A DNA stretch of 64,000 nucleotides from Thiomonas sp. X19 (GCF_900089495.1 NZ_LT605203.1:2010216-2074215); one strand, 5' to 3'; positions 31,109 to 42,171 are shown, counted from the first letter of the stretch. The notes: a model not told the origin generated them from the sequence alone. Program-made: numbers and translations.

Positions 31109-31588
31109 TCAGCCCAGACGAATTTTTTTGATGCTGGATTGACGTGGTTTGGCGCGCTTGACCTTGCCCGTGGCCGTCAGCCGCTCGTTCCCCAGCACGG
31201 TCACGCGTTTGATGCGGGCGCGGTGGGTGGGGCTGGTGGAGGGCACGACAACTTTCACCTGCTTGGGGCCGGCGCCCTTGGTTTTGCCCGTTGAAGCGTC
31301 ATCGCGTTCGAGCGGAATGGGCCGGAACAGCACCAGAATCTTGCCGATACTTTGCACCGGCGCGGCACCGAGAGTTTCACAAATGCGTTCCATGCTTTCG
31401 GCACGGGCCAGGCGATCATCCGAGGCCACACGCACCTTGATCAGACCGTGGGACGACAAGGCGCGATCAATTTCGGCCATGACCGCTTCGGTCAGACCCT
31501 GGTCGCCGATGAGCACGGTCGGTTTGAGCGGATGGGCCTGGGCGCGCTTGGTGCTTCGGTCGGCTGGTGTGAGGTGCAAGGTGGTCAT
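31109..31588 (-). CDS. yhbY: CRM-domain RNA-binding protein YhbY
   Basis: 159 residues. N-terminal CRM domain: [36 protein letters not shown] and [10 protein letters not shown], including the GxxG-type loop. Associates with pre-50S ribosomes. The last 60 residues are a Lys/Arg-rich tail not found in the 97-residue E. coli protein, perhaps extra RNA contacts. Divergent from rlmE, 71 bases apart, as in E. coli. Confidence 0.92.
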   Translation of the reverse strand: MTTLHLTPADRSTKRAQAHPLKPTVLIGDQGLTEAVMAEIDRALSSHGLIKVRVASDDRLARAESMERICETLGAAPVQSIGKILVLFRPIPLERDDASTGKTKGAGPKQVKVVVPSTSPTHRARIKRVTVLGNERLTATGKVKRAKPRQSSIKKIRLG

Positions 31589-31659
31589 GCCTGGATTATC
31601 CGTCTTCTGCCCGCCGCGCCATCGGCAACTTCAAATGCCTCGATGAAAAACCTGTCCTC

Positions 31660-32313
31660 ATGAAAAAAAATCGTTTCAAGAAAGCCTGGTTGAACGAGCA
31701 TCTGCACGACCCGTTCGTCAAGCGGGCGCAGAAGGACAACTACCGCTCGCGCGCCGTCTACAAACTGCAGGAAATCGACGAAGCCAACAAGCTCGTTCAG
31801 CCCGGCCATGTCGTGGTGGATCTTGGCAGCGCGCCCGGAGCCTGGTCGCAATACCTGGGTCGCAAACTGGCCAGTCCCGACGGCAGCCTGCGCGGAACGG
31901 TCGTTGCGCTGGATTTGCTGCCCATGGAACCGGTGACCGGCGTGCAGTTCATTCAGGGCGACTTCCGCGAAGCCGAAGTGCTGGCCCAACTCGAAGCGGC
32001 GCTGCAGGGCAGGCGGGTGGATGTTTTGCTGTCGGACATGGCGCCCAATCTTTCGGGCATCGCCTCGGCCGACGCTGCGCGCATCGAACACCTCGCCGAC
32101 CTCGCGCTCGACTTTGCGCGCAACTGGCTGAGCGATGATGGCGTGATGCTGATCAAGAGCTTTCACACGGGCTATTTCAGCCAGATCGTCAACCGTTTCA
32201 AACTGCAGTTCAAAACCGTGAAGGCGATCAAACCCAAGGCTTCGCGGGACCGCTCGGCAGAGGTGTTCATTTTGGGGATGGATCCCAAAATGGCGGCGAC
32301 GATTCCTGAGTAA
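31660..32313 (+). CDS. rlmE: 23S rRNA 2'-O-methyltransferase RlmE (FtsJ/RrmJ)
   Basis: 217 residues. Methylates U2552 of 23S rRNA. SAM motif [15 protein letters not shown], catalytic Asp in [11 protein letters not shown], Lys in LIKSFHTG, and the N-terminal [12 protein letters not shown]. Starts divergently from yhbY and precedes ftsH, the conserved rlmE-ftsH pair, with 168 bases between them. Confidence 0.97.
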   Translation: MKKNRFKKAWLNEHLHDPFVKRAQKDNYRSRAVYKLQEIDEANKLVQPGHVVVDLGSAPGAWSQYLGRKLASPDGSLRGTVVALDLLPMEPVTGVQFIQGDFREAEVLAQLEAALQGRRVDVLLSDMAPNLSGIASADAARIEHLADLALDFARNWLSDDGVMLIKSFHTGYFSQIVNRFKLQFKTVKAIKPKASRDRSAEVFILGMDPKMAATIPE

Positions 32314-32481
32314 GCTATTGTTGTGGTAATTTTCATAGCTACAGGCTAAAAATTTCCTTCGGCCTTGTGGGTTTACTCGGAGAAATACAGGGGTCAAGGC
32401 TTGATTCGCCTAGAATCGGGCGCAGATTGAGAGTGCTGCGATTCACTCGTTTGCTCCACACTGGAGCCCCAGGAGTCTGTT
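32314..32481. other. rlmE-ftsH intergenic region
   Basis: 168 bases, more AT-rich than the flanks. A tagaat at 32411-32416 resembles a -10, with no good -35. A heat-shock (sigma-32) promoter is expected for ftsH but no clear match was read. Confidence 0.4.
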
Positions 32482-34383
32482 TTGAACAATCAATGGTTTT
32501 CCAAAGTTGCAATCTGGCTGGTGATCGGGCTGGTGCTCTTCACCGTGTTCAAGCAGTTCGATCGCACGGCACCGACCGACTCCGTGAGCTACACCCAGTT
32601 CATGCAAGAGGCCAAGCAAGGCCGCGTGAAAAAGGTGATCGTGCATCAGAGCGGCACGTTGGACGTGACCACGACCGAAGGCCGGCGCTATGCGCTGACT
32701 TCGCCTGGCGACCTGTGGATGGTGGGAGACCTCATCAAGGACGGCGTGCAGGTGACCGGCGCCCCACGCGAGGAGCAGTCCTTCCTCATGCAGATCCTGA
32801 TCTCCTGGTTCCCCATGCTGCTGCTCATCGGCGTGTGGGTCTACTTCATGCGTCAGATGCAGGGCGGCGGCCGTGGGGGCGCGTTCAGTTTTGGCAAGTC
32901 CAAGGCACGCCTGCTCGACGAATCCAGCAACACCGTGACTTTCGCTGACGTGGCCGGGTGCGATGAAGCGAAGGAAGAAGTCAAAGAACTGGTCGACTTT
33001 CTCAAAGACCCGCAAAAATTCCAGAAACTCGGTGGGCGCATCCCTCGCGGGGTCTTGCTTGTCGGCCCTCCTGGCACAGGTAAAACGCTGCTGGCCAAGA
33101 GCGTGGCCGGCGAAGCCAAGGTTCCTTTCTTTTCCATTTCGGGCTCCGACTTCGTCGAAATGTTCGTCGGCGTGGGCGCATCCCGCGTGCGCGACATGTT
33201 CGAGACGGCGAAGAAGCATGCACCCTGCATCATCTTCATCGATGAAATCGACGCCGTCGGGCGGCATCGCGGCGCGGGCCTCGGCGGCGGCAACGACGAG
33301 CGTGAACAAACCCTCAACCAGATGCTGGTCGAGATGGATGGTTTCGACACCAACCTCGGCGTCATCGTGATCGCGGCCACCAACCGTCCCGACATTCTCG
33401 ACCCGGCACTGCTGCGTCCTGGCCGCTTCGACCGCCAGGTCTATGTGCAGCTTCCGGACATTCGTGGTCGCGAGCAGATTCTGATCGTGCACATGCGCAA
33501 GGCCCCCATCGGCCCCGATGTGCGTGCCGACATTCTCGCGCGCGGCACGCCTGGTTTCTCTGGCGCCGATCTGGCCAACCTGGTGAATGAGGCCTCGCTG
33601 TTTGCCGCCCGTCGTAGTGGCCGGCTGGTCGAGATGGAAGATTTCGAGCGCGCCAAGGACAAGATCATGATGGGCGCCGAGCGCAAGGGCATGGTCATGC
33701 CCGAGGACGAGCGCCGCAACACGGCTTATCACGAGTCCGGCCATGCCCTGGTCGCCAGGTTGATGCCCAAGACCGACCCGGTGCACAAGGTCACCATCAT
33801 CCCGCGCGGCCGCGCCCTGGGCCTGACCATGCAGTTGCCGGAGAACGATCGCTACAGCATGGATCGGGACCGCATTCTCAGCATGATCTCGGTGCTGTTC
33901 GGTGGGCGCATCGCCGAAGAAGTGTTCATGGACCAGATGACCACCGGCGCATCCAACGACTTCGAGCGCGCCACGCAATTGGCGCGTGACATGGTGACGC
34001 GCTACGGCATGTCGGATGCTCTCGGGCCGATGGTCTACGCCGAGAACGAAGGCGAGGTGTTCCTCGGCCGCTCCATCACCAAGACCACCCATGTGTCCGA
34101 ACAGACCATGCAGAAGGTCGATGGCGAAATTCGCCGCATCATCGACGAGCAATACGCGCTTGCACGCAAGCTCATCGAGGACAACAAGGACAAGATGCAT
34201 GCCATGGCCCGGGCCTTGCTGGAGTGGGAAACCATCGACTCCGACCAGATCGAGGACATCATGTCCGGCCGCCCGCCGCGCGCGCCCAAACCGCCTGGTG
34301 CGACCACCACGGGCCAGCAGCCACCGGCCGCAGGGCGGCCCAGCGGCTTGCCCGCCGACGCGCCATCGGCATCGGCTGCCTGA
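32482..34383 (+). CDS. ftsH: Membrane-anchored AAA+ zinc protease FtsH
   Basis: 633 residues. Start is TTG 32482 behind aggag; it gives [15 protein letters not shown], the usual family N-terminus. Two transmembrane segments flank a periplasmic loop (about residues 8-24 and 98-116). Walker A GPPGTGKT, Walker [12 protein letters not shown], the second-region-of-homology Arg in LRPGRFDR, and zinc site HESGH near residue 417 are present. Degrades membrane and regulatory proteins. A terminator follows. Confidence 0.98.
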   Translation: MNNQWFSKVAIWLVIGLVLFTVFKQFDRTAPTDSVSYTQFMQEAKQGRVKKVIVHQSGTLDVTTTEGRRYALTSPGDLWMVGDLIKDGVQVTGAPREEQSFLMQILISWFPMLLLIGVWVYFMRQMQGGGRGGAFSFGKSKARLLDESSNTVTFADVAGCDEAKEEVKELVDFLKDPQKFQKLGGRIPRGVLLVGPPGTGKTLLAKSVAGEAKVPFFSISGSDFVEMFVGVGASRVRDMFETAKKHAPCIIFIDEIDAVGRHRGAGLGGGNDEREQTLNQMLVEMDGFDTNLGVIVIAATNRPDILDPALLRPGRFDRQVYVQLPDIRGREQILIVHMRKAPIGPDVRADILARGTPGFSGADLANLVNEASLFAARRSGRLVEMEDFERAKDKIMMGAERKGMVMPEDERRNTAYHESGHALVARLMPKTDPVHKVTIIPRGRALGLTMQLPENDRYSMDRDRILSMISVLFGGRIAEEVFMDQMTTGASNDFERATQLARDMVTRYGMSDALGPMVYAENEGEVFLGRSITKTTHVSEQTMQKVDGEIRRIIDEQYALARKLIEDNKDKMHAMARALLEWETIDSDQIEDIMSGRPPRAPKPPGATTTGQQPPAAGRPSGLPADAPSASAA

Positions 34384-34400
34384 GTCGCCCATTCGAAGCA

Positions 34401-34429
34401 ACGGCCCGGTCGACACCGGGCCGTTTTTT
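34401..34429 (+). terminator. Rho-independent terminator after ftsH
   Basis: Perfect 10-bp stem acggcccggt at 34401-34410 with accgggccgt at 34415-34424, loop cgac, then a run of six T. It lies 18 bases past the ftsH stop. Confidence 0.93.
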
Positions 34430-34464
34430 CATCGGCAACCCAACCACGCCTGGATCGACATTCC

Positions 34465-35292
34465 ATGATTCAACCCTGGTCGGCGGGTCGATTCCGGTTG
34501 GCGCTTTCGCGCCCCTTGGTCATGGGCATCGTCAACGTCACGCCGGACTCGTTTTCCGATGGCGGCCAGCATGACGACGCCAACTCGGCGATCCGTCATG
34601 CAAGCGGGCTGGTGGAGGCGGGAGCCGACATCCTCGATATCGGCGGCGAGTCCACGCGGCCCGGCTCCCGCGCTGTGGATGCCGACACCGAGTGGGCGCG
34701 CATCGAGCCCGTGTTGCGCGAGGCCGTGCAGTGGGGTGTGCCGATTTCGGTCGACAGCTACAAGCCCCAGACCATGCAGCGTGCGCTCGATCTGGGCGTG
34801 GACATCATCAACGACGTCTATGCTCTGCGCATGCCTGGGGCCGAGGCCATCGTCGCAGCTTCGCAAGCCGGCATCTGTCTGATGCACATGCAGGGCGAAC
34901 CCGGCACCATGCAACTCCAACCTCACTATGGCGACGTGGCGGTCGAAGTGCGCGATTTTCTGTTGCAGCGAACTGCTGGTCTCCTGGCGCTGGGCGTTCC
35001 CGCCTCTCGCCTTTGCCTCGATCCTGGATTCGGTTTTGGCAAGTCCCTGGTTCACAACATTGCCTTGGCGCAGGGGCTCGAAGCGCTGACGGCTTGCGGC
35101 TATCCAGTCCTGGTGGGGGTTTCGCGCAAGTCCATGATCGGCGGCACTTCCGGGCGCCCGGTTGCCGACCGCCTTCCCGGCAGTCTTGCCGCGGCGCTGG
35201 CTTGCGTCGCCGCAGGCGCACGGATCGTTCGCGTGCATGACGTTGCCGCCACCGTCGACGCCTTGAAAGTATGGACGGCCTTGCGCGGTTGA
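34465..35292 (+). CDS. folP: Dihydropteroate synthase
   Basis: 275 residues. Joins p-aminobenzoate to the pterin diphosphate in folate synthesis; target of sulfonamides. [25 protein letters not shown], and the pABA/pterin residues in [13 protein letters not shown] and GVSRKSMIG are visible. Followed by glmM 88 bases on, an order shared with E. coli and other proteobacteria. Confidence 0.97.
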   Translation: MIQPWSAGRFRLALSRPLVMGIVNVTPDSFSDGGQHDDANSAIRHASGLVEAGADILDIGGESTRPGSRAVDADTEWARIEPVLREAVQWGVPISVDSYKPQTMQRALDLGVDIINDVYALRMPGAEAIVAASQAGICLMHMQGEPGTMQLQPHYGDVAVEVRDFLLQRTAGLLALGVPASRLCLDPGFGFGKSLVHNIALAQGLEALTACGYPVLVGVSRKSMIGGTSGRPVADRLPGSLAAALACVAAGARIVRVHDVAATVDALKVWTALRG

Positions 35293-35380
35293 GGGCAGCC
35301 TTCCATCATCCCGCAATCGCGGTTTGGCAAAATCCAACCCAATGCCTACAGTGCACCAACCTTCAAGCGATGGAGCCAAG

Positions 35381-36703
35381 ATGAACAGACAGTATTTCGG
35401 AACCGATGGCGTGCGCGGACGCGTGGGCAAGAGCCCCATCGTCCCTGAATTCGGCTTGCGCCTGGGCCATGCTGCCGGGCGCGTGCTGCGTCGGCATGGC
35501 GTGGAGCGCCCGGTGGTGCTCATCGGCAAGGACACGCGGGTGTCGGGCTATATGCTCGAAGCGGCGCTGGAATGCGGTTTTTCGGCCGCTGGCTGTGATG
35601 TGGTGCTGGTCGGGCCACTGCCCACGCCCGGCGTGGCCTACCTCACGCGGGCGCTGCGGCTGGATCTGGGCGTGGTCATCAGCGCCTCACACAACCCGTT
35701 TGCCGACAACGGCATCAAGTTCTTTTCCGCCGGCGGCAGCAAACTGCCCGATGCCTGGGAATTGGAAGTCGAAGCGGAACTGCCCGCCGCCGAGGGTTGC
35801 GTGCCTTCCGAACAACTCGGCAAAGCACGCCGGCTGGACGATGCGGCAGGGCGCTACATCGAGTTCTGCAAAAGCACCTTTCCCAACCACCTGACCTTGA
35901 AAGGTCTGCGTCTGGTGGTGGACTGCGCCCATGGCGCGGCGTATCATATTGCCCCGGCGGTGTTTCACGAACTCGGTGCCGAGGTCATTTCCATCGGCGT
36001 GCAGCCCGACGGCTTCAACATCAACAAAGACGTCGGCGCCACCGCGCCGGATGCCTTGATCCGCGCGGTCAAGGCCAATCGCGCCGACTACGGCATTGCC
36101 CTCGATGGTGATGCCGACCGCTTGCAGATCGTGGACAGCCAAGGCCGCCTGTTCAACGGCGACGAATTGCTCTACCTGCTGGCGGTGGACCGCAAACCCA
36201 CCGGCGTGGTGGGCACGCTCATGACCAATCTCGCCGTCGAGCAGGCCATCAAGGCGCAGGGCCTGGAGTTCGTGCGCGCAGCCGTGGGCGACCGCTATGT
36301 GCTGGAGGAACTGCTGGCACGCGGTTGGCAACTGGGCGGGGAGGGCTCCGGACACATCCTGCTGCTGGACCGCCACACGACGGGCGACGGCGTCGTCGCC
36401 GCCCTGCAAATGCTGGAGTTGGTGGTGCGCACCGGCAGGAGCCTGGCCGAGCAACTCGCCGCCCTGCGCCTGTTTCCACAGACGCTGCTCAACGTCAAGC
36501 TCCCGCCCGGCCTGGACTGGAAGACACACGCGGGTTTTGCCCAGGCCCGGGCCGCCGCGGAAGGCAGCCTCAACGGCAGCGGCCGCGTCCTCATTCGCCC
36601 CAGCGGCACCGAACCGGTGCTGCGCATCATGGTTGAACATGCCGATGCGCAAGTTGGCGAGCAGACTGCGCGAGAACTCGCCGACTCGCTGCGTCCATTG
36701 TGA
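35381..36703 (+). CDS. glmM: Phosphoglucosamine mutase
   Basis: 440 residues from ATG 35381 ([16 protein letters not shown]). Converts glucosamine-6-phosphate to glucosamine-1-phosphate for peptidoglycan and lipopolysaccharide. The phosphoserine is Ser103 in ISASHNPF, the metal loop is DGDADRLQ, the sugar loop GGEGSGH, and the phosphate-binding loop [12 protein letters not shown] near the end. Confidence 0.97.
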   Translation: MNRQYFGTDGVRGRVGKSPIVPEFGLRLGHAAGRVLRRHGVERPVVLIGKDTRVSGYMLEAALECGFSAAGCDVVLVGPLPTPGVAYLTRALRLDLGVVISASHNPFADNGIKFFSAGGSKLPDAWELEVEAELPAAEGCVPSEQLGKARRLDDAAGRYIEFCKSTFPNHLTLKGLRLVVDCAHGAAYHIAPAVFHELGAEVISIGVQPDGFNINKDVGATAPDALIRAVKANRADYGIALDGDADRLQIVDSQGRLFNGDELLYLLAVDRKPTGVVGTLMTNLAVEQAIKAQGLEFVRAAVGDRYVLEELLARGWQLGGEGSGHILLLDRHTTGDGVVAALQMLELVVRTGRSLAEQLAALRLFPQTLLNVKLPPGLDWKTHAGFAQARAAAEGSLNGSGRVLIRPSGTEPVLRIMVEHADAQVGEQTARELADSLRPL

Positions 36704-36722
36704 TGCCGCAGGGCACCCATGG

Positions 36723-36740
36723 CCGTCATATGATTGTCAC
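36723..36740 (+). promoter_or_regulatory. PHO box upstream of pstS
   Basis: CCGTCATATGATTGTCAC: two seven-base half-sites (CCGTCAT, TTGTCAC) separated by four bases, close to the PhoB consensus CTGTCAT-N4-CTGTCAC. Ten bases further is taggat (36751-36756), a -10-like element at the spacing used in PhoB-activated promoters. pstS starts at 36807. Confidence 0.85.
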
Positions 36741-36806
36741 AATGCATACCTAGGATGGCTGTCGTGGCTAAGAACCACGCCGAATCCATCCCTAGGAGAG
36801 TGACTC

Positions 36807-37847
36807 ATGAAATTGAATCGTCGATTGTTTGCCAAAGCTGCAGTTGCTGTTGCCGTGTCCGGCGTGGCTGCTGCCAGCCTGATGACCACCGCCTTTGCTG
36901 GCGTGAATTTGACCGGTGCTGGAAGCACCTGGGTGTATCCGCTGGTGGCGAAGTGGTCCGCTGCCTACGAAAAGGAAACCGGTAACAAGGTGAACTACCA
37001 GTCTATCGGTTCCGGCGGCGGCATCGCGCAGATCGAGGCCGGCACCGTGGCCTTTGGCGCCAGCGACATGCCCCTCAAACCCGAAGAACTCGCCAAGAAA
37101 GGGCTGATCCAATTCCCCACCGCTGTTGCGGGCGAAGATCTGGTTATGAACCTGCCTGGCATCAAGCCGGGTGAACTGATCCTCAGCGGCCCGGTCGTCG
37201 CTGACATCTACCTCGGCAAGATCAAGAAGTGGAACGATCCCGCGCTGGAAAAACTTAACCCAGGCGTGAAGCTGCCCGACATAGCCATCACTGTGGTACA
37301 TCGCTCTGACGGCTCGGGCACCACCTTCACGTTTGCTGACTATCTATCGAAGATCAGCCCCGAGTGGAAAGAAAAAGTCGGCGCCAACACCTCGCTGAAC
37401 TGGCCGGTTGGCGTGGGCGGCAAGGGCAATGAAGGTGTGGCCGCGTACGTGCAACGTATTCCAGGTTCGATTGGCTACGTCGAGTACGCATACATCCTCG
37501 AAAACAAAATGAACTATGCCCGCATGATCAACCGCGATGGCAAGGTCGTCAGCCCCAGCCTCAAGGGCTTCCAGGATGCAGCAGCCCACGTCGACTTCAC
37601 CAAGGCGCAAGATTTCTATGTGATCCTCACCGACCACACTGGGCCTGACACTTGGCCGATCTCGGGCTGCACCTGGCAGATCCTGCGCAAGAATGCACCC
37701 AAAGCCACCAACGAGGAAGTGACCAAATTCTTCCTGTGGGGATTTGACAAGGGCCAGTCCATGGCCGAGTCCATCGCCTTCGGTCCGCTGCCTCCTACTA
37801 CTGTTGCTGCCATCAAGGCCTACTGGAAAACAAATCTGGGTATCTGA
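36807..37847 (+). CDS. pstS: Phosphate ABC transporter substrate-binding protein
   Basis: 346 residues. Signal peptide MKLNRRLFAKAAVAVAVSG to about residue 32 (TAFAG). Mature part starts VNLTGAGSTWVYPLVAKW, with the phosphate-binding VHRSDGSGTTFTF and FGASDMPLKP. Periplasmic phosphate receptor for PstCAB. Preceded by a PHO box and followed by the membrane subunits on the same strand. Confidence 0.96.
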   Translation: MKLNRRLFAKAAVAVAVSGVAAASLMTTAFAGVNLTGAGSTWVYPLVAKWSAAYEKETGNKVNYQSIGSGGGIAQIEAGTVAFGASDMPLKPEELAKKGLIQFPTAVAGEDLVMNLPGIKPGELILSGPVVADIYLGKIKKWNDPALEKLNPGVKLPDIAITVVHRSDGSGTTFTFADYLSKISPEWKEKVGANTSLNWPVGVGGKGNEGVAAYVQRIPGSIGYVEYAYILENKMNYARMINRDGKVVSPSLKGFQDAAAHVDFTKAQDFYVILTDHTGPDTWPISGCTWQILRKNAPKATNEEVTKFFLWGFDKGQSMAESIAFGPLPPTTVAAIKAYWKTNLGI

Positions 37848-37868
37848 TTGATCAGAAAGAAGCTCGAT

Positions 37869-38876
37869 ATGAATGGTTCCGAGGTTGTGGCAAGCGAACA
37901 GTTTGAATTGGTTGCAGCTTCGGAGCAGAAATCCGCGGGGAAGAAGAGTTCTTCTTCCGCGGATTTTTTGTTCCGAAAAGGCACGGGTTTCATCGCCTTC
38001 ATCGTGGCGGCGACGCTGGTTGCAGTCATGATCTCGCTGGTTGTCGAGGGTTGGCAGGCGCTGCACACCTTCGGCTGGAAATTCCTCGTCACCAGCACTT
38101 GGGACCCGGTCACCAACGAGTATGGCGCGCTGGTGTTCATCATCGGCACGCTGGTGAGTTCGGCAATTGCGATGGTGATCGCGGTGCCCGTGAGTTTCGG
38201 CATCGCCCTGTTCATCTCAGAACTGTCGCCGCGCTGGTTGCGCGGCCCGATTTCGGCCGTCATCGAACTGCTGGCGGCCATTCCAAGCATCATCTACGGC
38301 ATGTGGGGGCTGCTCGTGTTCGCACCGCGCTTTGCCCAGATCGAGCCCTGGATCAACGACCATCTCGGTGCTATTCCTGGCATTGGCGTGCTATTTCAAG
38401 GGCCGCCGATGGGTATTGGTATGCTCTCGGCCGGCATCGTGCTGGCCATCATGATCATTCCATTCATCGCCTCCATCATGCGTGACGTGTTCCTCATCAC
38501 GCCTGCAGCCTTGAAAGAGTCAGCCTACGCGCTGGGCTCAACGACCTGGGAGGTTGCACGTCACGTTATTCTTCCATTCACCCGCACCGCGGTGACGGGC
38601 GGTATTTTTCTGGGTCTCGGCCGCGCTTTGGGTGAGACCATGGCGGTGACCTTCATCATCGGCAACGCCAACAATCTGAGCGCCAGCCTCTTGATGCCTG
38701 GCAGTTCGATCGCTTCGGTCATCGCCAACGAATTCACCGAGGCCACGACGAGCTTGTATAAATCCTCGTTGCTGGCGCTCGGTCTGATTCTTTTCGTCAT
38801 CACCTTCATCGTCCTGGCGCTGGCGAAACTTTTGCTCCTGCGTCTGGAATCCAGTCTTGAGGGCAAGAAGTCATGA
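37869..38876 (+). CDS. pstC: Phosphate ABC transporter permease PstC
   Basis: About 335 residues from ATG 37869; a TTG at 37848, next to the pstS stop, is an alternative. The first 35 residues are a polar, Ser/Lys-rich leader before the first transmembrane span (FIAFIVAATLVAVMISLVV). The permease core contains the EAA loop around ITPAALKESAYALGSTTWEV. The leader's coding sequence holds a strong terminator-like hairpin. Overlaps pstA by four bases. Confidence 0.94.
   Translation: MNGSEVVASEQFELVAASEQKSAGKKSSSSADFLFRKGTGFIAFIVAATLVAVMISLVVEGWQALHTFGWKFLVTSTWDPVTNEYGALVFIIGTLVSSAIAMVIAVPVSFGIALFISELSPRWLRGPISAVIELLAAIPSIIYGMWGLLVFAPRFAQIEPWINDHLGAIPGIGVLFQGPPMGIGMLSAGIVLAIMIIPFIASIMRDVFLITPAALKESAYALGSTTWEVARHVILPFTRTAVTGGIFLGLGRALGETMAVTFIIGNANNLSASLLMPGSSIASVIANEFTEATTSLYKSSLLALGLILFVITFIVLALAKLLLLRLESSLEGKKS
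37929..37969 (+). terminator. Terminator-like hairpin inside the 5' end of pstC
   Basis: aaatccgcgg (37929-37938) pairs with ccgcggattt, aagaag pairs with cttctt, with two bulged G, loop agtt, and six T at the end. Shape is that of an intrinsic terminator, yet it lies within the pstC reading frame, about 80 bases after the pstS stop. Confidence 0.75.
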
Positions 38877-39721
38877 TGTCGCTCTATGCCCGCCGTCAGT
38901 TGATCAACTGGATCAATATGACGATTGCCGTGCTCATGACCATCTTCGGTGTGTTCTGGGTGGTCTGGATACTCTGGACGACTTTGCGCTATGGCTTGCC
39001 AGCATTGAATCTGCAGCTTTTCACCCAGGACACGCCGCCGCCCGGGGGCACGGGCGGCGGTCTGCGCAACGCTTTTGTTGGCAGCTTGCTGTTGCTGATG
39101 ATCGCCGTTGCGATCGGCACGCCGATCGGCGTGTTGGCTGGCACCTGGCTCGGTGAATTCGCCGTCAAGCACAAGCTGGGTGCCGTCGTGCGCTTTCTCA
39201 ACGACATTTTGCTGAGTGCACCCTCCATCGTCATCGGCCTGTTCGCTTACGCCATTCTGGTCGATCCGTTGGGACACTTCTCGGCCTTTTCCGGTGGCGT
39301 GGCGCTGGCCCTGATCCTAATTCCGGTGGTCGTGCGCACGACCGACGAAATGCTGCGCCTGGTCCCCGGCTCATTGCGCGAGGCCGCCATTGCACTGGGC
39401 ACACCCTATTGGAAAATGGTGACCAAGATTACCTGGAAGGCCGCGTCCACCGGCATTCTTACCGGGGTGATTCTGGGCATCGCACGCATCAGCGGAGAGA
39501 CCGCACCCTTGCTGTTCACGGCGCTCAACAACCAGTATTTCAGCCTGGACCTCAGTCATCCCATGGCGAACCTGCCTGTCGTCATCTTTCAATTTGCGAT
39601 GAGCCCCTATAGCAACTGGCAACAAATGGCTTGGGCTGGCGCTTTCGTCGCAGTGGTGTTCATCCTGCTGTTGAGCTTTGGTTCCCGCTGGCTCCTCAAT
39701 CGAGGCGGGCCGAAAGTCTGA
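38873..39721 (+). CDS. pstA: Phosphate ABC transporter permease PstA
   Basis: 282 residues; ATG overlaps the pstC stop. About six transmembrane spans ([19 protein letters not shown] first). The cytoplasmic EAA loop lies in [19 protein letters not shown]. Pairs with PstC to form the phosphate channel in the inner membrane. Confidence 0.96.
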   Translation: MMSLYARRQLINWINMTIAVLMTIFGVFWVVWILWTTLRYGLPALNLQLFTQDTPPPGGTGGGLRNAFVGSLLLLMIAVAIGTPIGVLAGTWLGEFAVKHKLGAVVRFLNDILLSAPSIVIGLFAYAILVDPLGHFSAFSGGVALALILIPVVVRTTDEMLRLVPGSLREAAIALGTPYWKMVTKITWKAASTGILTGVILGIARISGETAPLLFTALNNQYFSLDLSHPMANLPVVIFQFAMSPYSNWQQMAWAGAFVAVVFILLLSFGSRWLLNRGGPKV

Positions 39722-39753
39722 GCGCCGCGTCATTCAACTCTCATGCCACGACC

Positions 39754-40566
39754 ATGCAAACTTCCATTGCTACCAAGCCTGAAAAAGCGAAACTCGCCGA
39801 GTTGAGGGATCAGGCGATCAAGATCAAGACCCGCAATTTGAATTTCTACTATGGGAAGTTCAAAGCGGTCAAAGATGTGAATCTCGACATTCCCCAGAAT
39901 CAGGTGACGGCGTTCATTGGCCCGTCGGGTTGCGGCAAATCGACCTTGCTGCGAATGTTCAATCGCATGTACGAGTTGTATCCAGACCAGCGTGCCGAGG
40001 GTGAAATCAATATCGACGGCGAGAACATTCTGACATCGAAAAAGAATGTTTCCCTGATCCGCGCCAAGATCGGCATGGTGTTTCAGAAGCCCACACCGTT
40101 TCCCATGTCGATCTACGAGAACATCGCGTTCGGTGTTCGTCTGTATGAAAAACTCAGCCGCGCCGAAATGGACGAGCGCGTGGAAGCCAGCCTGACCAAC
40201 GCTGGCTTGTGGGACGAAGTGAAAGACAAATTGCAGCAGAACGGCATGAGCCTGTCCGGCGGCCAACAGCAACGCCTGTGCATTGCGCGCGGCATCGCCA
40301 TCAAACCCGAGGTGCTGCTGCTCGATGAACCCACCTCGGCGCTCGACCCCATTTCCACGGCCAAGGTGGAGGAATTGGTGACCGAGTTGAAAAAAGATTA
40401 CACGGTCGTCATCGTCACGCACAACATGCAGCAGGCGGCGCGGGTTTCCGATTACACCGCCTACATGTATCTGGGCGAGATGGTCGAGTTTGGCGATACG
40501 AATCAGCTTTTCCTGAAACCCAAGCGGCAGGAAACCGAGGACTACATCACCGGCCGATTTGGCTGA
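39754..40566 (+). CDS. pstB: Phosphate ABC transporter ATPase PstB
   Basis: 270 residues from ATG 39754; a longer frame starts inside pstA. Walker [10 protein letters not shown] at 56-64, ABC signature [14 protein letters not shown], Walker [14 protein letters not shown] and the H-loop [11 protein letters not shown]-terminal 20 residues are a Lys-rich extension. Powers PstCA. Confidence 0.97.
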   Translation: MQTSIATKPEKAKLAELRDQAIKIKTRNLNFYYGKFKAVKDVNLDIPQNQVTAFIGPSGCGKSTLLRMFNRMYELYPDQRAEGEINIDGENILTSKKNVSLIRAKIGMVFQKPTPFPMSIYENIAFGVRLYEKLSRAEMDERVEASLTNAGLWDEVKDKLQQNGMSLSGGQQQRLCIARGIAIKPEVLLLDEPTSALDPISTAKVEELVTELKKDYTVVIVTHNMQQAARVSDYTAYMYLGEMVEFGDTNQLFLKPKRQETEDYITGRFG

Positions 40567-40579
40567 ACGGAGAGCAATC

Positions 40580-41284
40580 ATGGGCGACAAGCATATTTCC
40601 ACGCAATTTGATGCCGAGATCAGTTCCATCTCCACCCAAGTGCTGGAGATGGGCGGGCTGGTGGAGTCGCAAATCGCACAGGCGGTGTACGCCCTGCGCC
40701 ACTTCGACGTCGAGGCTGCGCGCGGCGTGCTGCTCAATGAGAAGCGCGTGAACCAGATGGAGGTGGATATCGATGCCGATGTCACCCAGATCATCGCCAA
40801 GCGCCAGCCCACGGCGCGCGACCTGCGCCTGCTGATGGCGATCTCCAAGACCATCACCAACCTGGAGCGTGTCGGCGACGAGGCTGACCGCATCGCCCGC
40901 ATGGCGCGCGACCTGATCGAGTCGGGCTCGAACCTCGGCATCTCGTTCAACGAAATCACGCGCGAATCCGACCTGGCCATCGCCCAGATTCGCAAGGCGC
41001 TCGATGCTTTCGCCCGGCTGGACGAAAAGGCCGCGGTGGAAATCGTGCATGGCGACACCGCCATCGACGACGAGTTCGACTCCTTCATGCGCAAGCTCAT
41101 CACCTATGTGATGGAAGACCCGCGCAACATCTCGGCCAGTCTGGATCTGGTGTTCATCGCCAAGGCCATCGAGCGCATCGGCGATCACGCCAAGAACATC
41201 GCCGAGTTCGTCATCTATGTGGTGCGCGGCACCGATGTGCGCCACAACAAGGACGCTTTCAACGAGGTGGCCAGCTCACTCTGA
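40580..41284 (+). CDS. phoU: Phosphate signalling protein PhoU
   Basis: 234 residues from ATG 40580. All-helical PhoU repeat protein with metal-binding ExxxD motifs in each half (ERVGDEADRIARMARD and ERIGDHAKNIAEFV). Couples Pst transport state to PhoR, holding the regulon off when phosphate is ample. Thirteen bases after pstB, three before phoB. Confidence 0.96.
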   Translation: MGDKHISTQFDAEISSISTQVLEMGGLVESQIAQAVYALRHFDVEAARGVLLNEKRVNQMEVDIDADVTQIIAKRQPTARDLRLLMAISKTITNLERVGDEADRIARMARDLIESGSNLGISFNEITRESDLAIAQIRKALDAFARLDEKAAVEIVHGDTAIDDEFDSFMRKLITYVMEDPRNISASLDLVFIAKAIERIGDHAKNIAEFVIYVVRGTDVRHNKDAFNEVASSL

Positions 41285-41287
41285 ACC

Positions 41288-42028
41288 ATGACCATGGCCA
41301 GCAATATTCTCGTCGTCGAAGATGAACCAGCCATTGCCGAACTGCTGGCGGTCAACCTGCGTCATGCCGGGCACTGCCCGATTCTGGCCGGCAGCGCCGA
41401 AGAGGCCTTGCGCCTGATTCGCGACATCCTGCCCGACGTCATGCTGATCGACTGGATGCTGCCCGGCATGTCCGGCCTGGCGCTGGCGCGCGAGTTGCGC
41501 CAGGGCACGCGCACCCGCAGCATCCCGCTCATCTTGCTGACCGCCCGCAGCGAAGAGGCCGACACCATCGCCGGGCTCGACGCTGGCGCGGACGACTACA
41601 TCACCAAGCCATTCTCGCCCAAGGAGTTGCTGGCCCGCATCCGCTCGGTGCTGCGCCGGCGCTCGCCCCAGCTCACCGACGAGCCGGTGCGTGCCGGCGG
41701 CCTGGCGTTGGACCCGTCCACGCGCCGCGTCACCTTCACCGGCGGCGCGAGCGAGCAGGACTTGCGCCTGGGACCGACCGAGTTCAAGTTGTTGCATTTC
41801 ATGATGACCCACCCCGAGCGCGTGCACAGCCGCGGCTCCCTGCTCGACAAGGTTTGGGGCGACCATGTGTTCATCGAGGAGCGCACGGTGGACGTGCATA
41901 TCAAACGCCTGCGTGAAGCCCTGGCCCCGGTGCATTGCGCCGAGCTGGTGGAGACCGTGCGCGGTGCCGGCTATCGCTTCACGCTGCGGCAAAATGCACC
42001 TACGCTGCAACTCGCGCCCGGGGCTTGA
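41288..42028 (+). CDS. phoB: Phosphate response regulator PhoB
   Basis: 246 residues. Receiver domain with acidic pair in VVEDEP, phospho-acceptor Asp55 in LIDWMLPG, and Lys in ITKPFSPKEL; OmpR-type winged-helix output domain with LRLGPTEFKLLHFMM and RTVDVHIKRLREAL. Binds PHO boxes such as those noted near pstS and ppk. Confidence 0.97.
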   Translation: MTMASNILVVEDEPAIAELLAVNLRHAGHCPILAGSAEEALRLIRDILPDVMLIDWMLPGMSGLALARELRQGTRTRSIPLILLTARSEEADTIAGLDAGADDYITKPFSPKELLARIRSVLRRRSPQLTDEPVRAGGLALDPSTRRVTFTGGASEQDLRLGPTEFKLLHFMMTHPERVHSRGSLLDKVWGDHVFIEERTVDVHIKRLREALAPVHCAELVETVRGAGYRFTLRQNAPTLQLAPGA

Positions 42029-42171
42029 GGCCGGTGTATCGGCCGGCATCTGAGGCGCTGTTGCGCGCCCGCGGCGACAGGCCGCAGGATGCCTCGAACC
42101 AGCCCCGAACCAAGGCCCGCCGCTGTCCTCGTATCTCCCCACCGTTTGCTCCGCCACCAAGTCCAACCTTC

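Noticed and set aside
41935..42171. N-terminal extension of PhoR
   Set aside because: It overlaps the end of phoB and is Pro/Arg-rich; family proteins begin close to the membrane span at MRAVIFRL.
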